39,087 bases of DNA from Asticcacaulis sp. GTDB taxonomy: Bacteria > Pseudomonadota > Alphaproteobacteria > Caulobacterales > Caulobacteraceae. Made by a program: the position numbers and the translations under genes. The stretch lies in the NCBI RefSeq assembly GCF_027484505.1, contig NZ_JAIXSV010000058.1, positions 1 to 39,087 of the forward strand, written 5' to 3'. Each line of letters begins with the position of its first letter. Position 1 is the stretch's first letter. The notes below the pieces were generated by a model, which made no database searches, was not told the DNA's origin, and saw only the letters and a list, made by a program, of their open reading frames with translations. This document shows, in pieces, positions 7,092-17,025 of this stretch.

Positions 7092-7568
7092 ATGCTTACC
7101 TCTGCGACCGCGGCGCTCAAGCCCGCCAATGTCGAGAAGAAGTGGATCGTGATTGACGCCCAGGACGCCGTTGTTGGCCGTCTGGCTTCGTTCATCGCCA
7201 TGCGTCTTCGCGGCAAACACAAGCCGGACTACACCCCGCACGTCGATTCCGGCGACTACGTCATCGTCATCAATGCCGACAAGGTGCACTACACCGGCAA
7301 GAAGCTGACGGACAAGATCTTCTACTGGCACACCGGTCACCCCGGCGGCGTCAAGCAACGCACCATGGGTCAGATCCTCAGCGGCAAGTACCCTGAGCGC
7401 GTTCTGACCAAGGCTGTCGAGCGTATGCTGCCCAAGGAATCGCCGCTGGCCCGCGCCCAAATGACCCACCTGCGTATCTACGCCGGTTCGGAGCACCCCC
7501 ACGAAGCTCAATCGCCGGAAGTCATCGACTTCAAGGCCCTGAGCCGCAAGAACGTCCGGAGCGTCTAA
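7092..7568 (+). CDS. rplM: 50S ribosomal protein L13
   Basis: At 158 residues this is a normal-length L13 (uL13), an early assembly protein of the large subunit. Typical segments are [51 protein letters not shown] and the late GSEHPHEAQ. The reading frame is open back to 6966, but the ATG at 7092 starts the conserved protein and has AGGGAT upstream; the 5' part is untranslated leader behind the promoter at 6982-7010. rpsI follows two bases after the stop. In E. coli L13 represses its own operon through the leader; the same could apply here but no specific site is recognised. Confidence 0.98.
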   Translation: MLTSATAALKPANVEKKWIVIDAQDAVVGRLASFIAMRLRGKHKPDYTPHVDSGDYVIVINADKVHYTGKKLTDKIFYWHTGHPGGVKQRTMGQILSGKYPERVLTKAVERMLPKESPLARAQMTHLRIYAGSEHPHEAQSPEVIDFKALSRKNVRSV

Positions 7569-7570
7569 GA

Positions 7571-8053
7571 ATGTCTGAAGTTCAAGCTCAAGGCCTCGAA
7601 GCCCTCGCTTCCCTGTCGTCGAACCCTGAAAATGCGCCGGTCGAGCGCGTTCAGCAACTCGACAAATACGGCCGCGCCTATGCCACCGGCAAGCGTAAGA
7701 ACGCCGTCGCCCGCGTCTGGATCAAGCCGGGTTCGGGCAAGTGGATCATCAATGACCGCGCGCAGGAAATCTATTTCGCGCGTCCGGTTCTGCGCATGAT
7801 GATCGCTCAGCCGCTGAACCTGACCGACCGTGCGTCACAATTCGACGTCATCGTTTCGGTCCACGGTTCGGGTCTGTCGGGTCAGGCCGGCGCCATCCGT
7901 CACGGCCTGTCTAAGGCACTGACCTATTATGAGCCCGCCCTGCGCCCGGCGCTGAAGGCCGCTGGCTTCCTGACGCGTGACTCGCGCGTCGTCGAGCGTA
8001 AGAAGTACGGCCGCGCCAAGGCCCGCCGTTCGTTCCAGTTCTCGAAGCGTTAA
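7571..8053 (+). CDS. rpsI: 30S ribosomal protein S9
   Basis: The 160-residue S9 (uS9) carries an extra N-terminal segment of about 30 residues, usual for alphaproteobacteria, before the core [26 protein letters not shown]. It ends in the conserved basic tail [19 protein letters not shown], which reaches the P-site tRNA in the ribosome. It is the second gene of the rplM operon, with its start two bases after the rplM stop, so translation is probably coupled. Two hairpins, the second a clear terminator, follow. Confidence 0.98.
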   Translation: MSEVQAQGLEALASLSSNPENAPVERVQQLDKYGRAYATGKRKNAVARVWIKPGSGKWIINDRAQEIYFARPVLRMMIAQPLNLTDRASQFDVIVSVHGSGLSGQAGAIRHGLSKALTYYEPALRPALKAAGFLTRDSRVVERKKYGRAKARRSFQFSKR

Positions 8054-8060
8054 GGGTGGT

Positions 8061-8087
8061 CTTGGGGGAAACGTGGTTTCCCCCAAG
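8061..8087 (+). other. Perfect hairpin after rpsI
   Basis: CTTGGGGGAAAC and GTTTCCCCCAAG pair perfectly over 12 bp around a GTG loop, starting seven bases after the rpsI stop codon. There is no U-tract; it probably protects the 3' end or assists the terminator at 8110-8152. Confidence 0.8.
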
Positions 8088-8109
8088 TGCCCCCTTCCGG
8101 AATACGGAG

Positions 8110-8152
8110 AAAAACACCCTCGGGGCGACCCGACGGTGTTTTTCGCTTTTTA
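8110..8152 (+). terminator. Terminator of the rplM-rpsI operon
   Basis: AAAAACACC pairs with GGTGTTTTT around an inner TCGGG/CCCGA stem (loop GCGA), and CGCTTTTTA follows. The A-run on the left arm would also allow function on the other strand. Confidence 0.9.
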
Positions 8153-8184
8153 TGCCCTGCATTTCATCATAAAACCCGATCCAA

Positions 8185-8319
8185 TTTCTCCTCCCCTGCG
8201 CAAACGGGGGAGGTGGCATTGAGCGTCGCGAAATGACGGAGGTGACAAACGTCTCCTCGTCATAAGCCCCTCCGGCGGGACAAGCCCGCCACCTCCCCCG
8301 TAAACAGGGGAGGAGGAAA
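8185..8319. repeat. Large inverted repeat that carries the argC ribosome binding site
   Basis: The left arm (8185-8217: TTTCTCCTCCCCTG, spacer, CGGGGGAGGTGGC) is mirrored by the right arm (8288-8319: GCCACCTCCCCCG, spacer, CAGGGGAGGAGGAAA) with one base difference. Inner hairpins include GGCGGG/CCCGCC near 8274-8290. The right end contains AGGAGGAAAGG, the Shine-Dalgarno sequence of argC, eight bases from its ATG. The GGGGGAGGTGGC/GACGGAGG motif is shared with 5104-5154. Confidence 0.8.
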
Positions 8320-8328
8320 GGAAAAGTC

Positions 8329-9261
8329 ATGTCCCATAAGGTTTTCATCGACGGCGAAGCCGGCACCACCGGTCTGCAAATCCGCGAGCGGCTGGAAAAG
8401 CGCCCGGAGATCGAACTGATCCGCCTGAGCGATGATCGCCGCAAGGACACCGAAGCCCGTCGCGAAGCGCTTAATGCCGCCGATGCTGTCATCCTTTGCC
8501 TGCCCGATGAGGCCGCTAAAGAAGCCGTCGCCCTGATCGAAAACCCGGACGTGGTGGTGATTGACGCTTCGACGGCCCACCGCGTCGCTGAGGGCTGGAC
8601 CTACGGCTTCCCCGAAATGACCGAGGATCAGCGCGATCTGATCCGCGCTTCAAAGCGGATCAGCAATCCCGGCTGCCACGCCACCGGCTTCATTGCCCTG
8701 ACGCGGCCTCTGGTCGAGCTGGGCGTCCTGCCGCCCTTCTTCCCGATGGTGGCCACGTCGCTGACCGGCTATAGCGGCGGCGGCAAGGCGATGATTGCGG
8801 AGTTCGAAAACGGGCAAGGACGTGAGCGCATCTATGCCACCGGCCTGACACACAAGCACCTGCCGGAAATGCAACTCTATGCCGGACTGGAAACCGCCCC
8901 GATCTTTTCGCCGACCGTTGCCAGTTTTGCGCAAGGCCTGATCGTCGAGGTGCCGCTGCACCTGTGGGCCCTGCCGGATGCGCCTGACCTGCCCACCATC
9001 TACAATATCCTCACCGCCCACTATGCCGGTGAGCCGTTTGTGCGTGTCGCTTCGCCTGAAGAAACGGCAGCGGCGACCTCCGTCAATGGCGATGCCTTGC
9101 GCGACACCAACCAGTTGCTGATCCACGTCTTTGGTCAGGAAGATGGTGACACGGCCAATCTGGTGGCGGTGTTCGACAATCTGGGCAAGGGAGCGTCGGG
9201 CGCAGCGGTGCAAAATCTCAACCTCGTGCTCGGCCTCGAAGAAACCGCCGGACTGCTTTGA
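8329..9261 (+). CDS. argC: N-acetyl-gamma-glutamyl-phosphate reductase, type 2
   Basis: This 310-residue enzyme catalyses the NADPH-dependent reduction of N-acetylglutamyl phosphate to the semialdehyde, the third step of arginine synthesis. The nucleotide-binding start VFIDGEAGTTGLQIRERL and the catalytic cysteine in NPGCHATG (Cys116) are present, followed by TSLTGYSGGGK. At about 310 residues, with the GEAGTTGL start, it is the shorter type 2 form (type 1 is near 345). The ribosome binding site AGGAGGAAAGG lies in the arm of an inverted repeat, which could fold over it. The 79-residue membrane protein gene begins right after the stop. No other arg gene is in the window. Confidence 0.96.
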   Translation: MSHKVFIDGEAGTTGLQIRERLEKRPEIELIRLSDDRRKDTEARREALNAADAVILCLPDEAAKEAVALIENPDVVVIDASTAHRVAEGWTYGFPEMTEDQRDLIRASKRISNPGCHATGFIALTRPLVELGVLPPFFPMVATSLTGYSGGGKAMIAEFENGQGRERIYATGLTHKHLPEMQLYAGLETAPIFSPTVASFAQGLIVEVPLHLWALPDAPDLPTIYNILTAHYAGEPFVRVASPEETAAATSVNGDALRDTNQLLIHVFGQEDGDTANLVAVFDNLGKGASGAAVQNLNLVLGLEETAGLL

Positions 9262-9262
9262 T

Positions 9263-9502
9263 ATGAAAGCGGTTTGGCTCGCTCTGGCTCTCACGGTTGC
9301 GCCGGTTTCTGGCCAGGCCGCCCCGGCATCCCCCACCGCTTCGGTGGCGCCGGTCGCGGAAAAGGCTGAAACCTCTGAACACAAGGGCGGCTTTCCCTGG
9401 GTGACCTTCATCATCCTGTTTGTGGTGTTTGGCGGCTTGACGATGTTCCGAAAAAAGGACCAATCTTCCCCCGATGTGACGGATAAGGACAAGGCGTCGT
9501 AA
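9263..9502 (+). CDS. Small exported single-helix membrane protein, unknown
   Basis: I do not recognise this 79-residue product. It has an N-terminal signal-like segment (MKAVWLALALTVAPVSGQAA), an alanine/proline/serine-rich stretch, then one membrane helix (about residues 47-62, PWVTFIILFVVFGGLTMF) and a charged tail (RKKDQSSPDVTDKDKAS). The ATG lies one base after the argC stop, and its own stop overlaps the next start by one base (TAATG), so it is probably translated with argC and the DUF1467 gene. The frame is open further upstream but only inside argC. Confidence 0.7.
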   Translation: MKAVWLALALTVAPVSGQAAPASPTASVAPVAEKAETSEHKGGFPWVTFIILFVVFGGLTMFRKKDQSSPDVTDKDKAS

Positions 9503-9759
9503 TGGGACCTCTGACCAGCATTGCCATTCTTCTGATGATCTGGTGGGTGACTCTGTTTGCCATTCTGCCGTTTGGCAATGTGAGCCATCACGAAGCCGGT
9601 ATCGAGACCAAGGACGGTGGCGATCCCGGCGCGCCGATCTTCCACAATCTCAAAAAGAAGCTGCTGATCAACACGGTCGTGGCCGTGGTGGTGTGGGCCA
9701 TTGTTATGGTCATCGTGCAGTTTGGCCTCATTCCGCTGCCGGAAATCCCCGCGGCCTGA
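9502..9759 (+). CDS. DUF1467 family membrane protein
   Basis: The 85-residue protein matches DUF1467, a two-helix membrane family of alphaproteobacteria. The signature opening MIWWVTLFAILPFG (helix one, about residues 5-24), the DPGAP segment near the middle, the KKKLLINT boundary and a second helix (about 57-77) are all visible. Its start codon overlaps the preceding stop by one base. In many relatives the gene sits just upstream of proS, as here. Function is unknown. Confidence 0.88.
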   Translation: MGPLTSIAILLMIWWVTLFAILPFGNVSHHEAGIETKDGGDPGAPIFHNLKKKLLINTVVAVVVWAIVMVIVQFGLIPLPEIPAA

Positions 9760-9855
9760 TCGGCCCGTCCTATTTCCGCCTTTTTAGCATTGATCAATGA
9801 CGGCGAAGCTGGCTAGTACAAGGCCAGTTTGCCGCAATCCCAAGGTTCCCTGCCC

Positions 9856-11175
9856 ATGCGCCTGTCGCGCTATTTGCTTCCGCTGCTTAAGGAAAATCCC
9901 TCCGAAGCCCAGATCGTTTCGCACCGTCTCATGCTGCGTACCGGCATGATCCGTCAGGAGGCCGCCGGCATCTATGCCTGGCTGCCGCTGGGGCTGCGGG
10001 TGCTGCGCAAGATCGAAAAGATCGTGCACGAGGAAATGCAGCGTGCCGGCGCGGTTGAGCTTCTGATGCCGACCCTGCAACTGGCCGATCTGTGGCGCGA
10101 GTCGGGTCGCTATGACGACTACGGTCAGGAAATGCTGCGCATCAAGGACCGTCATGAGCGCGAGATGCTCTATGGTCCGACCAATGAAGAAATGATCACG
10201 GAAATCTTCCGTGGCACGGTAAAGTCCTACAAGGACCTGCCGATGAACCTCTACCACATCCAGTGGAAGTTCCGCGACGAACAGCGCCCGCGCTTCGGCG
10301 TCATGCGCGGCCGTGAGTTCCTGATGAAGGACGCCTATTCGTTCGACATCGACGAGGCCTCGGCGCGCAAGGCCTATAACCGCATGTTCATCGCCTATCT
10401 CAACACCTTCAGCCGTCTGGGCCTGAAGGCGGTGCCGATGCGCGCCGACACCGGCCCGATCGGCGGCGACCTCAGCCACGAATTCATCATCCTTGCCGAA
10501 ACGGGCGAAAGCGCGGTCTTCTGCCATAAGGATCTGGTTGATATGCCGGCGCCCGGTGCCGATGTGGACTGGGACGATCTGCAAGGGCTGGTCGATCAGC
10601 GCACGTCGCTTTACGCCGCCACCGAAGAAATGCACGACGAGGCGGCCTTCAATGCCGTTCCGGCGGACAAGCAGTTGTCGGCGCGCGGCATCGAAGTCGG
10701 TCACATCTTCTATTTCGGTGAGAAATATTCTGCGCCGATGGGGGCTAAGGTCTCCGGTCCCGACGGTTCGCAAGTCAATGTGCACATGGGCTCTTACGGC
10801 GTCGGCGTATCGCGCCTGATCGGCGGCATTATCGAAGCCAGCCACGACGAGGCGGGCATCATCTGGCCCGAAAGCGTCGCGCCCTTCGACGTGGCCCTGA
10901 TCAATCTGCGCGTCGGTGACGAAGCCTGCGATGCGGCCTGCGACAAGGCCTATAAGGCACTGACGGCTGCCGGACGTGACGTGCTTTATCACGATACGGA
11001 CGACCGTCCGGGTGCCAAGTTCGCCTCGATGGACCTGATCGGTATTCCGTGGCAACTGATCATCGGGCCCAAGGGCATTGCCGAAGGTCAGGTCGAAATC
11101 AAGCACCGCGCCACCGGCGAACGCCACACGGCGGCCTTCGATGCCGTCCTTGAACAACTGACCAAGGCAAAATGA
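9856..11175 (+). CDS. proS: Prolyl-tRNA synthetase, short form without editing insert
   Basis: This 439-residue class II synthetase charges tRNA-Pro. It opens with [46 protein letters not shown]. Motif 2 lies around [26 protein letters not shown] and motif 3 is [16 protein letters not shown], followed by the anticodon-binding domain (from about residue 345). E. coli ProRS is about 570 residues because of an inserted editing domain; that insert is absent here, as usual in alphaproteobacteria, where a separate YbaK/ProX-type protein clears Ala-tRNA-Pro. The ATG at 9856 is chosen over a TTG at 9829. The stop overlaps the lolC start by three bases. Confidence 0.97.
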   Translation: MRLSRYLLPLLKENPSEAQIVSHRLMLRTGMIRQEAAGIYAWLPLGLRVLRKIEKIVHEEMQRAGAVELLMPTLQLADLWRESGRYDDYGQEMLRIKDRHEREMLYGPTNEEMITEIFRGTVKSYKDLPMNLYHIQWKFRDEQRPRFGVMRGREFLMKDAYSFDIDEASARKAYNRMFIAYLNTFSRLGLKAVPMRADTGPIGGDLSHEFIILAETGESAVFCHKDLVDMPAPGADVDWDDLQGLVDQRTSLYAATEEMHDEAAFNAVPADKQLSARGIEVGHIFYFGEKYSAPMGAKVSGPDGSQVNVHMGSYGVGVSRLIGGIIEASHDEAGIIWPESVAPFDVALINLRVGDEACDAACDKAYKALTAAGRDVLYHDTDDRPGAKFASMDLIGIPWQLIIGPKGIAEGQVEIKHRATGERHTAAFDAVLEQLTKAK

Positions 11176-12458
11176 TGAAGGGGCTGTTGTCGCTGTTTTC
11201 TTTCTCCGCGTGGGAAACCGATCTGGCGCTCAGATATCTGCGCACCAAACGCAAGGACGGCGGCATCGCCCTCATCGCCATAATCAGCTTTATCGGCATC
11301 ACGCTGGCCGTAGGTGTTCTGATCATCGTCATGTCGGTGATGAACGGCTTTCGCGACGAGCTGATGTCGCGCGTGCTGGCCTTTAACGGCCATCAGTTCG
11401 TGGCGGGCGAACCCCTGACCGACTGGAACGGCCGCGACGCCATGCTCAAGCGCCTGCGCGCCATTCCGGGCGTCATCGAAGCCTCGCCCTATGTGGAATC
11501 GCCGGGTCTGGCGCAGGGGCCATTTTCGCAAGCCGGACTGGCCTATATGCGCGGTGTCGATGTGGCCGCGTTGAAAAACACGCCGATCATCCGCGACAAT
11601 ATCAAATCCGGCTCGCTCGATGGCTTTGGCGTGGGCGAATATGGCGGTGACGTTATTCTCATCGGTGAAGGTCTGGCCAGCCAGATGAATGTGCGCGTCG
11701 GTGACGAACTGACGCTGTTGTCGCCGTCGGGCAGCACCGCCTTCGGGGCCATGCCGCGCCGCAAGCCCTATGTGGTGGGTGGCATCTTCAAGAGTGGTGT
11801 GTCGGAACTGGACGCCGCCTTTGTCTTCATGCCGTTACAACAGGCGCAACTCTTTTTCGACCGCGAGGACGAGTGGGACGCCGTCGAAATCAAGGTGAAA
11901 GACCCCTATAATATCAAGGACTACTACCCGGCTTTTCGCAAGGCCGCGGGGGATAAGGCTGTTCTGCTCGACTGGACGCAACGCAATGCGCCATTGTGGA
12001 ACGCGCTTCAGGTCGAACGCAACGTGATGCGCCTGATTCTCATGCTGATCGTACTGATCGCCGCCATGAACATCATTTCCGGCATCGTCATGCTGGTGAA
12101 GAACAAGACGCGCGATATCGCCATCATGCGGACCTTAGGCGCGGATCGCACTTCGATTACCAAGATATTCTTCCTGTCGGGGGCGATTATCGGGGCGACC
12201 GGCACGGTGCTGGGCGTCGCCATTGGCACGCTGTTCTGCATCTTTATCCGCCCGATCCAGCAGATCGTCGAAGCCCTCTTCAATGTGAAGGTCTTCAATG
12301 AAGAGGTCTATTACCTGGCCTATATCCCGGCCAAGGTTGAACCCACCGAAGTGCTGATCATCGTTGGCTTTTCGATGATCGCTACCTGCGTGGCCACCCT
12401 GTTCCCGGCCCTGTGGGCCTCCAAGCTCGAACCCGTGGAGGCCCTGAGATATGAGTGA
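11172..12458 (+). CDS. lolC: Lipoprotein-releasing ABC transporter permease, LolC/LolE family
   Basis: The 428-residue inner-membrane protein has one N-terminal helix (about residues 29-54, [24 protein letters not shown]), a large periplasmic MacB-like domain (about 55-275) and three C-terminal FtsX-type helices. It pairs with LolD to release outer-membrane lipoproteins to LolA. Landmarks are [24 protein letters not shown] and [20 protein letters not shown] (about residues 312-331), the coupling region to the ATPase. A single LolC/E gene next to lolD is usual in this group, so the complex may be a homodimer of this permease. It overlaps proS (ATGA) and lolD (8 bases), giving a coupled proS-lolC-lolD operon. 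Confidence 0.94.
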   Translation: MMKGLLSLFSFSAWETDLALRYLRTKRKDGGIALIAIISFIGITLAVGVLIIVMSVMNGFRDELMSRVLAFNGHQFVAGEPLTDWNGRDAMLKRLRAIPGVIEASPYVESPGLAQGPFSQAGLAYMRGVDVAALKNTPIIRDNIKSGSLDGFGVGEYGGDVILIGEGLASQMNVRVGDELTLLSPSGSTAFGAMPRRKPYVVGGIFKSGVSELDAAFVFMPLQQAQLFFDREDEWDAVEIKVKDPYNIKDYYPAFRKAAGDKAVLLDWTQRNAPLWNALQVERNVMRLILMLIVLIAAMNIISGIVMLVKNKTRDIAIMRTLGADRTSITKIFFLSGAIIGATGTVLGVAIGTLFCIFIRPIQQIVEALFNVKVFNEEVYYLAYIPAKVEPTEVLIIVGFSMIATCVATLFPALWASKLEPVEALRYE

Positions 12459-13149
12459 TGTGGTGCTGTCCCTGCGCGGCCTGGTGCGCGCCTATCCCAT
12501 CGCCGATGGTCGCACGCTGGACGTGCTCAAGGGCGTTGATCTCGACCTGCGCGCTGGTGAAGTGGTCGGGTTGATCGGGCCATCCGGGTCTGGCAAGTCG
12601 TCGCTGCTGCATTGTATCGGTTTGCTGGAATCGTCCGAAGAGGCGCAACTGACCATCGACGGGGAAGACTTTACGCGCGCCAGCGAGGCCGCCCGGACCC
12701 GCGCACGCCTGCACAAGATCGGTTTTGTCTATCAGTTTCATCACCTGTTGCCGGAGTTTACGGCGCTGGGCAATGTCGCCCTGCCGCAGCGGGTGCTGGG
12801 TCTGCCGCTCAAACAGGCGGAAACGCGGGCGAGGGGGCTTCTTGAGCAGTTGGGGCTGGGCGAACGTCTTGACCACCAGCCGGCGCAACTGTCGGGTGGT
12901 GAACAGCAACGCGTAGCCATTGCCCGCGCTCTGGTCAATGGCCCGCGCCTGCTGCTGGCCGATGAGCCGACGGGCAATCTCGATCCCCAGACCTCTCAAC
13001 AGGTCTTCGACGCCCTGAGGACGATCGTCAAGGCGCAGGGGGTCGCGGCCTTGATTGCGACCCACAATCTGGAACTGGCCGGGCATATGGACCGCGTGGT
13101 CAGCCTCAAGGACGGCCGTCTGGTCGAAACGGCTCCGGGAAGCCTGTAA
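12451..13149 (+). CDS. lolD: Lipoprotein-releasing ABC transporter ATPase LolD
   Basis: The 232-residue ATPase has a complete set of motifs: Walker [10 protein letters not shown] (about residues 43-51), Q-loop in [10 protein letters not shown], the ABC signature [15 protein letters not shown], Walker [13 protein letters not shown] and the switch histidine in IATHNLEL. The [19 protein letters not shown] segment is typical of LolD. It energises lipoprotein extraction by LolC. It starts eight bases inside lolC, and is the last gene of the proS-lolC-lolD unit. An AT-rich gap with a new promoter follows. Confidence 0.96.
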   Translation: MSDVVLSLRGLVRAYPIADGRTLDVLKGVDLDLRAGEVVGLIGPSGSGKSSLLHCIGLLESSEEAQLTIDGEDFTRASEAARTRARLHKIGFVYQFHHLLPEFTALGNVALPQRVLGLPLKQAETRARGLLEQLGLGERLDHQPAQLSGGEQQRVAIARALVNGPRLLLADEPTGNLDPQTSQQVFDALRTIVKAQGVAALIATHNLELAGHMDRVVSLKDGRLVETAPGSL

Positions 13150-13209
13150 AATTATATCATTTTAAATCAACGATATACATGATTTGTTCACGCTGTTGAT
13201 AAAAGAGTG

Positions 13210-13237
13210 TTGACGGGGAACAAAATAAGAATATAGA
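13210..13237 (+). promoter_or_regulatory. Promoter for the small ORF and dnaE
   Basis: TTGACG (13210-13215) and TATAGA (13232-13237) are spaced by 16 bases in an AT-rich gap after lolD. The transcript would start near 13244, about 36 bases before the small ORF at 13280 and about 170 before dnaE. Confidence 0.65.
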
Positions 13238-13279
13238 ACAAAGCATGAATTGATCATCTGTTCTTTCAGGGGACAAACC

Positions 13280-13366
13280 ATGCTGGCCATCCATAACGTA
13301 TTGTCTTTCGCCGCCGTTGCCGCTTTTGTGGCGCTTGTCTGTCAGGCGGCTATGCTGATCGGGTGA
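13280..13366 (+). CDS. Possible 28-residue membrane peptide upstream of dnaE
   Basis: A short ORF (ATG at 13280, TGA at 13364-13366) encodes MLAIHNVLSFAAVAAFVAL followed by VCQAAMLIG: 28 residues, nearly all a single hydrophobic helix. CAGGGGAC lies at a proper distance before the ATG, and the promoter at 13210-13237 gives a short leader. It ends 48 bases before dnaE. It could be a real small membrane protein or a leader peptide; it could also be chance. No family is recognised. Confidence 0.5.
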   Translation: MLAIHNVLSFAAVAAFVALVCQAAMLIG

Positions 13367-13414
13367 ATCGTCCGACAGTAGCCGCCCTGCGAACCGCACG
13401 GAGAGGCTTTTGAG

Positions 13415-16400
13415 ATGAGCGACGGTTTTGTCCATCTGCGGGTACGATCGGCCTATTCCCTTCTGGAAGGTGCGATCAAGGCCTATGATATGGGCAAGCT
13501 GGCGGCCAAGGCGAAGATGCCGGCCATCGCCATCTGTGACCGTGCTAACCTGTTTGGTGCGCTCGAATTTTCTCAGGTGTGTAAAGATTCGGGCGTGCAG
13601 CCCATTATCGCCTGCGCCCTGCCGGTCAAGGGTATAGGCGGCGCCCTCAGCGACCGCTGGGCCAAGATACCGACCATTGTCCTGATCGTTCAGAATGAGC
13701 AGGGCTATCTCAACCTCACCGAACTGTCGTCCAAAGCTTATCTCGATATTGAGGCGACGGACGAACCGCATGTCCTGTGGGAAGAGGTGGTCAAGCGCGC
13801 CGAGGGCCTGATCCTGCTGTCGGGCGGTCCGGACGGTCCGATCAACCCGCTGTTCAAACAAAACCAGCCCGACGAAGCCAACGCGGCACTGAAGGACATG
13901 CACGCCGCCTTCGGGGACCGCTTCTATATCGAGCTTCAGCGGCACGACGGGTCGCCGCATGGCGGTATCCGCGGGGATTCGGCGGAAAGCGGGCTGGTGC
14001 AATTTGCCTATGCGCATGACGTACCGCTGGTGGCGACCAATGACGCCTACTTTGCTGACCGCGACATGTTCAAGGCGCACGAGGCGCTGCTGTGTATTTC
14101 CGACAGCACCTTTATGGGCGTGGCCGACCGGCGCAAGGTGACCAAGGATCACTGGCTGAAGCCGCCGCTGCTGATGCGCGAGGTGTTCTCGGATCTGCCC
14201 GAAGCCTGTGACAATACGCTGGAAATCGCACGCCGCTGTGCCTTTCTGGTCAGCAAGCGCGATCCGATCCTGCCGCGCTTCGATACCGGAGCCGGGCGCT
14301 CAGAAAACGAAGAACTGGCCTTTCAGGCGCGTGAAGGCCTGAAAATGCGTCTGCAACAGGTCGAACCGGCCTTCCCGGAAGAAGACTACTGGGCGCGTCT
14401 CGACCGGGAGGTGGGCGTCATCCAGAAGATGGGCTTCCCCGGTTACTTCCTGATCGTTTCGGACTTTATCAAATGGGCCAAGGCGCACGACATCCCCGTC
14501 GGGCCGGGCCGGGGGTCGGGGGCCGGTTCGCTGGTCGCGTGGGCACTGACCATCACCGACCTTGATCCGCTGCGCTTTGGTCTGCTGTTCGAACGTTTTC
14601 TCAATCCGGAGCGGGTTTCCATGCCCGACTTCGATATCGACTTCTGTCAGGAACGCCGCGAAGAGGTGATCACCTACGTTCAGGAAAAATACGGCCGTCA
14701 GCGTGTGGCACAGATCATCACCTTCGGCACGCTTCAGGCGCGCGCCGTGCTGCGCGATACCGGACGGGTGATGCAGTTGCCGCTGGGTCAGGTGGACCGT
14801 CTGTGTAAGATGGTGCCGAACAACCCGGCCAACCCGACCACTTTGGCTCAGGCTGTCGAAATCGAACCTCGTCTGCGCGAAGCCCGCGACGAAGAAGAAT
14901 CTGTCGCCAAGCTGCTGGATACGGCGCTGAAACTCGAAGGCCTGTACCGCAACGCCTCGACCCACGCCGCGGGTATTGTGATCGGCGACCGTCCGCTGAC
15001 CGAGCTGGTGCCGCTGTATCGTGATCCGCGTTCCGACATTCCGGCGACGCAGTTCAATATGAAGTGGGTCGAAAGCGCCGGTCTGGTCAAGTTTGACTTT
15101 CTGGGTCTGAAGACCCTGACCACGCTGAACCGCGCTTGGCATTATCTGAAAAAGCGTGGGCTTGAGGTCGATTTCTCCACCCTGCCACTGGATGACAAGA
15201 CCACCTATGAGCTTCTGGCGTCAGGTCAGTCGATCGGCGTGTTCCAGCTCGAAAGTCAGGGGATGCGCGACACCCTGCGCAAGATGCGTTGCGGGTCTAT
15301 CGAGGAAATCACCGCGCTGATTTCGCTCTATCGTCCGGGCCCGATGGACAATATCGACACCTATGTCGATCGCAAGTTCGGGCGCGCCGACATCGACATG
15401 CTCCACCCCTCTCTGGAGCCGGTTCTGCGGGAAACCTACGGCGTCATCATCTATCAGGAACAGGTGATGCAGATCGCCCAGATCCTGTCGGGTTACAGCC
15501 TCGGCGAAGCCGATCTGCTGCGCCGGGCCATGGGTAAAAAGAAGAAAGAGGAAATGGACTTGCAAAAAGCAAGGTTTATTTCCGGTGCCAAGGAGAAGGG
15601 GGTTCCTGAAAAGCAGTCGGACTCGATCTTCGAACTGGTGAACAAGTTTGCCGGCTATGGCTTCAACAAATCCCACGCGGCCGCCTATGCCTTCATTTCG
15701 TACCAGACGGGCTGGCTGAAGGCCAATCATCCGGTCGAATTCTTTGCCGCCAACATGAGTCTCGATATCACCAATACCGACAAGCTGGCGGTATTTTATC
15801 AGGACGCGCGGCAGTTCGGGGTGACCATTCGGCCGCCTGATATCAACCGCTCAAAGGCCGATTTTGATGTGGAAAATGGCGAAGTGCTGTATGCGCTTGG
15901 GGCTATCCGCAATGTCGGTCTCGAAGCCATGCACAGTGTCGTGGCCGTGCGTGAAGCGGGCGGGCCGTTCAAGGACATTTTCGACTTCCTTGAACGCATC
16001 GACCCTAAGGCGGTCAATAAGCGTGCTATCGAAAATCTGGCGCGGGCCGGAGCCTTCGACTCGATCCACCCCAACCGGGCACAGATTATCCAGAGCGCCG
16101 ATCTGCTGATCGCGCATGCTCAGAGCATGGCGGCGGAACGCGCTTCGGCACAGGTTAGCCTGTTTGGCACAAATGACTCATCGCGCCCGCGCCTGCCCAA
16201 CATCCCCAAGGCCTCAGGGCCCGATGCGCTGGACGAAGAACTGTCGGCAGTGGGCTTCTATCTCTCCGGTCACCCGTTGCAGGACATGGTCGATGTCTTC
16301 AAACGCCGCAATGTGACCCTGTACGCCGAAGCCCTGGCCCTCGCTCAGGAAGGGCGCGAAGCCTTTCGCATGGCCGGGGTGGTGCGCCGTCGTCAGGAGC

Positions 16401-16843
16401 GCGCCTCGGCCCGTACCGGGGAGAAATTCGCCTTCGTCAACCTTTCGGATCCCAGCGGCGAATATGAAGTGATGTTCCAGCCGGAAGCCCTGCGAAAATA
16501 TCGCGAACATCTGGAACCCGGTCAATCGATCCTGCTCAAGGTCCGCTGCAAGGGCTCAGACGGCGAAGTGCGTATGTTTGGCGAGTCGGCCGAACCCATG
16601 GCCGGAGCCCTGAAAACGGACGATATGGGTCTGCGCCTGACCGTATCCCCGCGCGGCTTTGATGTGGACGCTTTCAAAATGCAATTGGATGCCGCGCGCG
16701 GACAGGGCGGGGAAATCACCCTCCTCAGTGAGATCGACGGGCACGAGGTCGAATTGAAAATGCCGCACCGCTATCGTCTGGACGCCAGCCTGCGCGGGGC
16801 CTTGAAGGCGATGAATGGCGTCCTATATTGTGAAGACGTTTAG
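13415..16843 (+). CDS. dnaE: DNA polymerase III alpha subunit (replicative)
   Basis: At 1142 residues this is a normal-length DnaE1, the polymerase subunit of the replisome. The N-terminal PHP domain starts at residue 5 ([18 protein letters not shown]). The palm holds the catalytic aspartates in MPDFDIDFC (Asp405 and Asp407), with the glycine-rich [16 protein letters not shown] just before. Later come [14 protein letters not shown] and [25 protein letters not shown], the helix-hairpin-helix part (about 800-880) and an OB fold (about 960-1050). It is the essential form, not the SOS-induced DnaE2. The ATG has GGAGAGG upstream. No intein or frameshift is seen. A hairpin TTTAGGGGA/TCCCCTAAA (16839-16847 with 16893-16901) includes its stop codon. 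Confidence 0.98.
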   Translation: MSDGFVHLRVRSAYSLLEGAIKAYDMGKLAAKAKMPAIAICDRANLFGALEFSQVCKDSGVQPIIACALPVKGIGGALSDRWAKIPTIVLIVQNEQGYLNLTELSSKAYLDIEATDEPHVLWEEVVKRAEGLILLSGGPDGPINPLFKQNQPDEANAALKDMHAAFGDRFYIELQRHDGSPHGGIRGDSAESGLVQFAYAHDVPLVATNDAYFADRDMFKAHEALLCISDSTFMGVADRRKVTKDHWLKPPLLMREVFSDLPEACDNTLEIARRCAFLVSKRDPILPRFDTGAGRSENEELAFQAREGLKMRLQQVEPAFPEEDYWARLDREVGVIQKMGFPGYFLIVSDFIKWAKAHDIPVGPGRGSGAGSLVAWALTITDLDPLRFGLLFERFLNPERVSMPDFDIDFCQERREEVITYVQEKYGRQRVAQIITFGTLQARAVLRDTGRVMQLPLGQVDRLCKMVPNNPANPTTLAQAVEIEPRLREARDEEESVAKLLDTALKLEGLYRNASTHAAGIVIGDRPLTELVPLYRDPRSDIPATQFNMKWVESAGLVKFDFLGLKTLTTLNRAWHYLKKRGLEVDFSTLPLDDKTTYELLASGQSIGVFQLESQGMRDTLRKMRCGSIEEITALISLYRPGPMDNIDTYVDRKFGRADIDMLHPSLEPVLRETYGVIIYQEQVMQIAQILSGYSLGEADLLRRAMGKKKKEEMDLQKARFISGAKEKGVPEKQSDSIFELVNKFAGYGFNKSHAAAYAFISYQTGWLKANHPVEFFAANMSLDITNTDKLAVFYQDARQFGVTIRPPDINRSKADFDVENGEVLYALGAIRNVGLEAMHSVVAVREAGGPFKDIFDFLERIDPKAVNKRAIENLARAGAFDSIHPNRAQIIQSADLLIAHAQSMAAERASAQVSLFGTNDSSRPRLPNIPKASGPDALDEELSAVGFYLSGHPLQDMVDVFKRRNVTLYAEALALAQEGREAFRMAGVVRRRQERASARTGEKFAFVNLSDPSGEYEVMFQPEALRKYREHLEPGQSILLKVRCKGSDGEVRMFGESAEPMAGALKTDDMGLRLTVSPRGFDVDAFKMQLDAARGQGGEITLLSEIDGHEVELKMPHRYRLDASLRGALKAMNGVLYCEDV

Positions 16844-16906
16844 GGGAGACGAAACGACCTGACCGCCGTCATTGTCTCTTCGGGCGCAATTTCCCCTAAA
16901 ATCACT

Positions 16907-16935
16907 TGATTTTTGTGCCGATTGTGCCTAGTTGC
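16907..16935 (+). promoter_or_regulatory. Putative rpsB promoter
   Basis: TTGATT (16907-16912) and TAGTTG (16930-16935) are separated by 17 bases. The start would be near 16942, leaving a structured leader of about 150 bases before rpsB. Confidence 0.45.
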
Positions 16936-17025
16936 GCACCATCTCACACGCGGATACGCGGTGGGTTGTTGTCCGTGACTTTGAATTTCAATGATTTCCA
17001 AAGCGTCCGGCTTCATCCGACCGTT

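Noticed and set aside
9784-11157. Long minus-strand ORF antisense to proS
   Set aside because: It mirrors the codon pattern of proS and has no recognisable domain.
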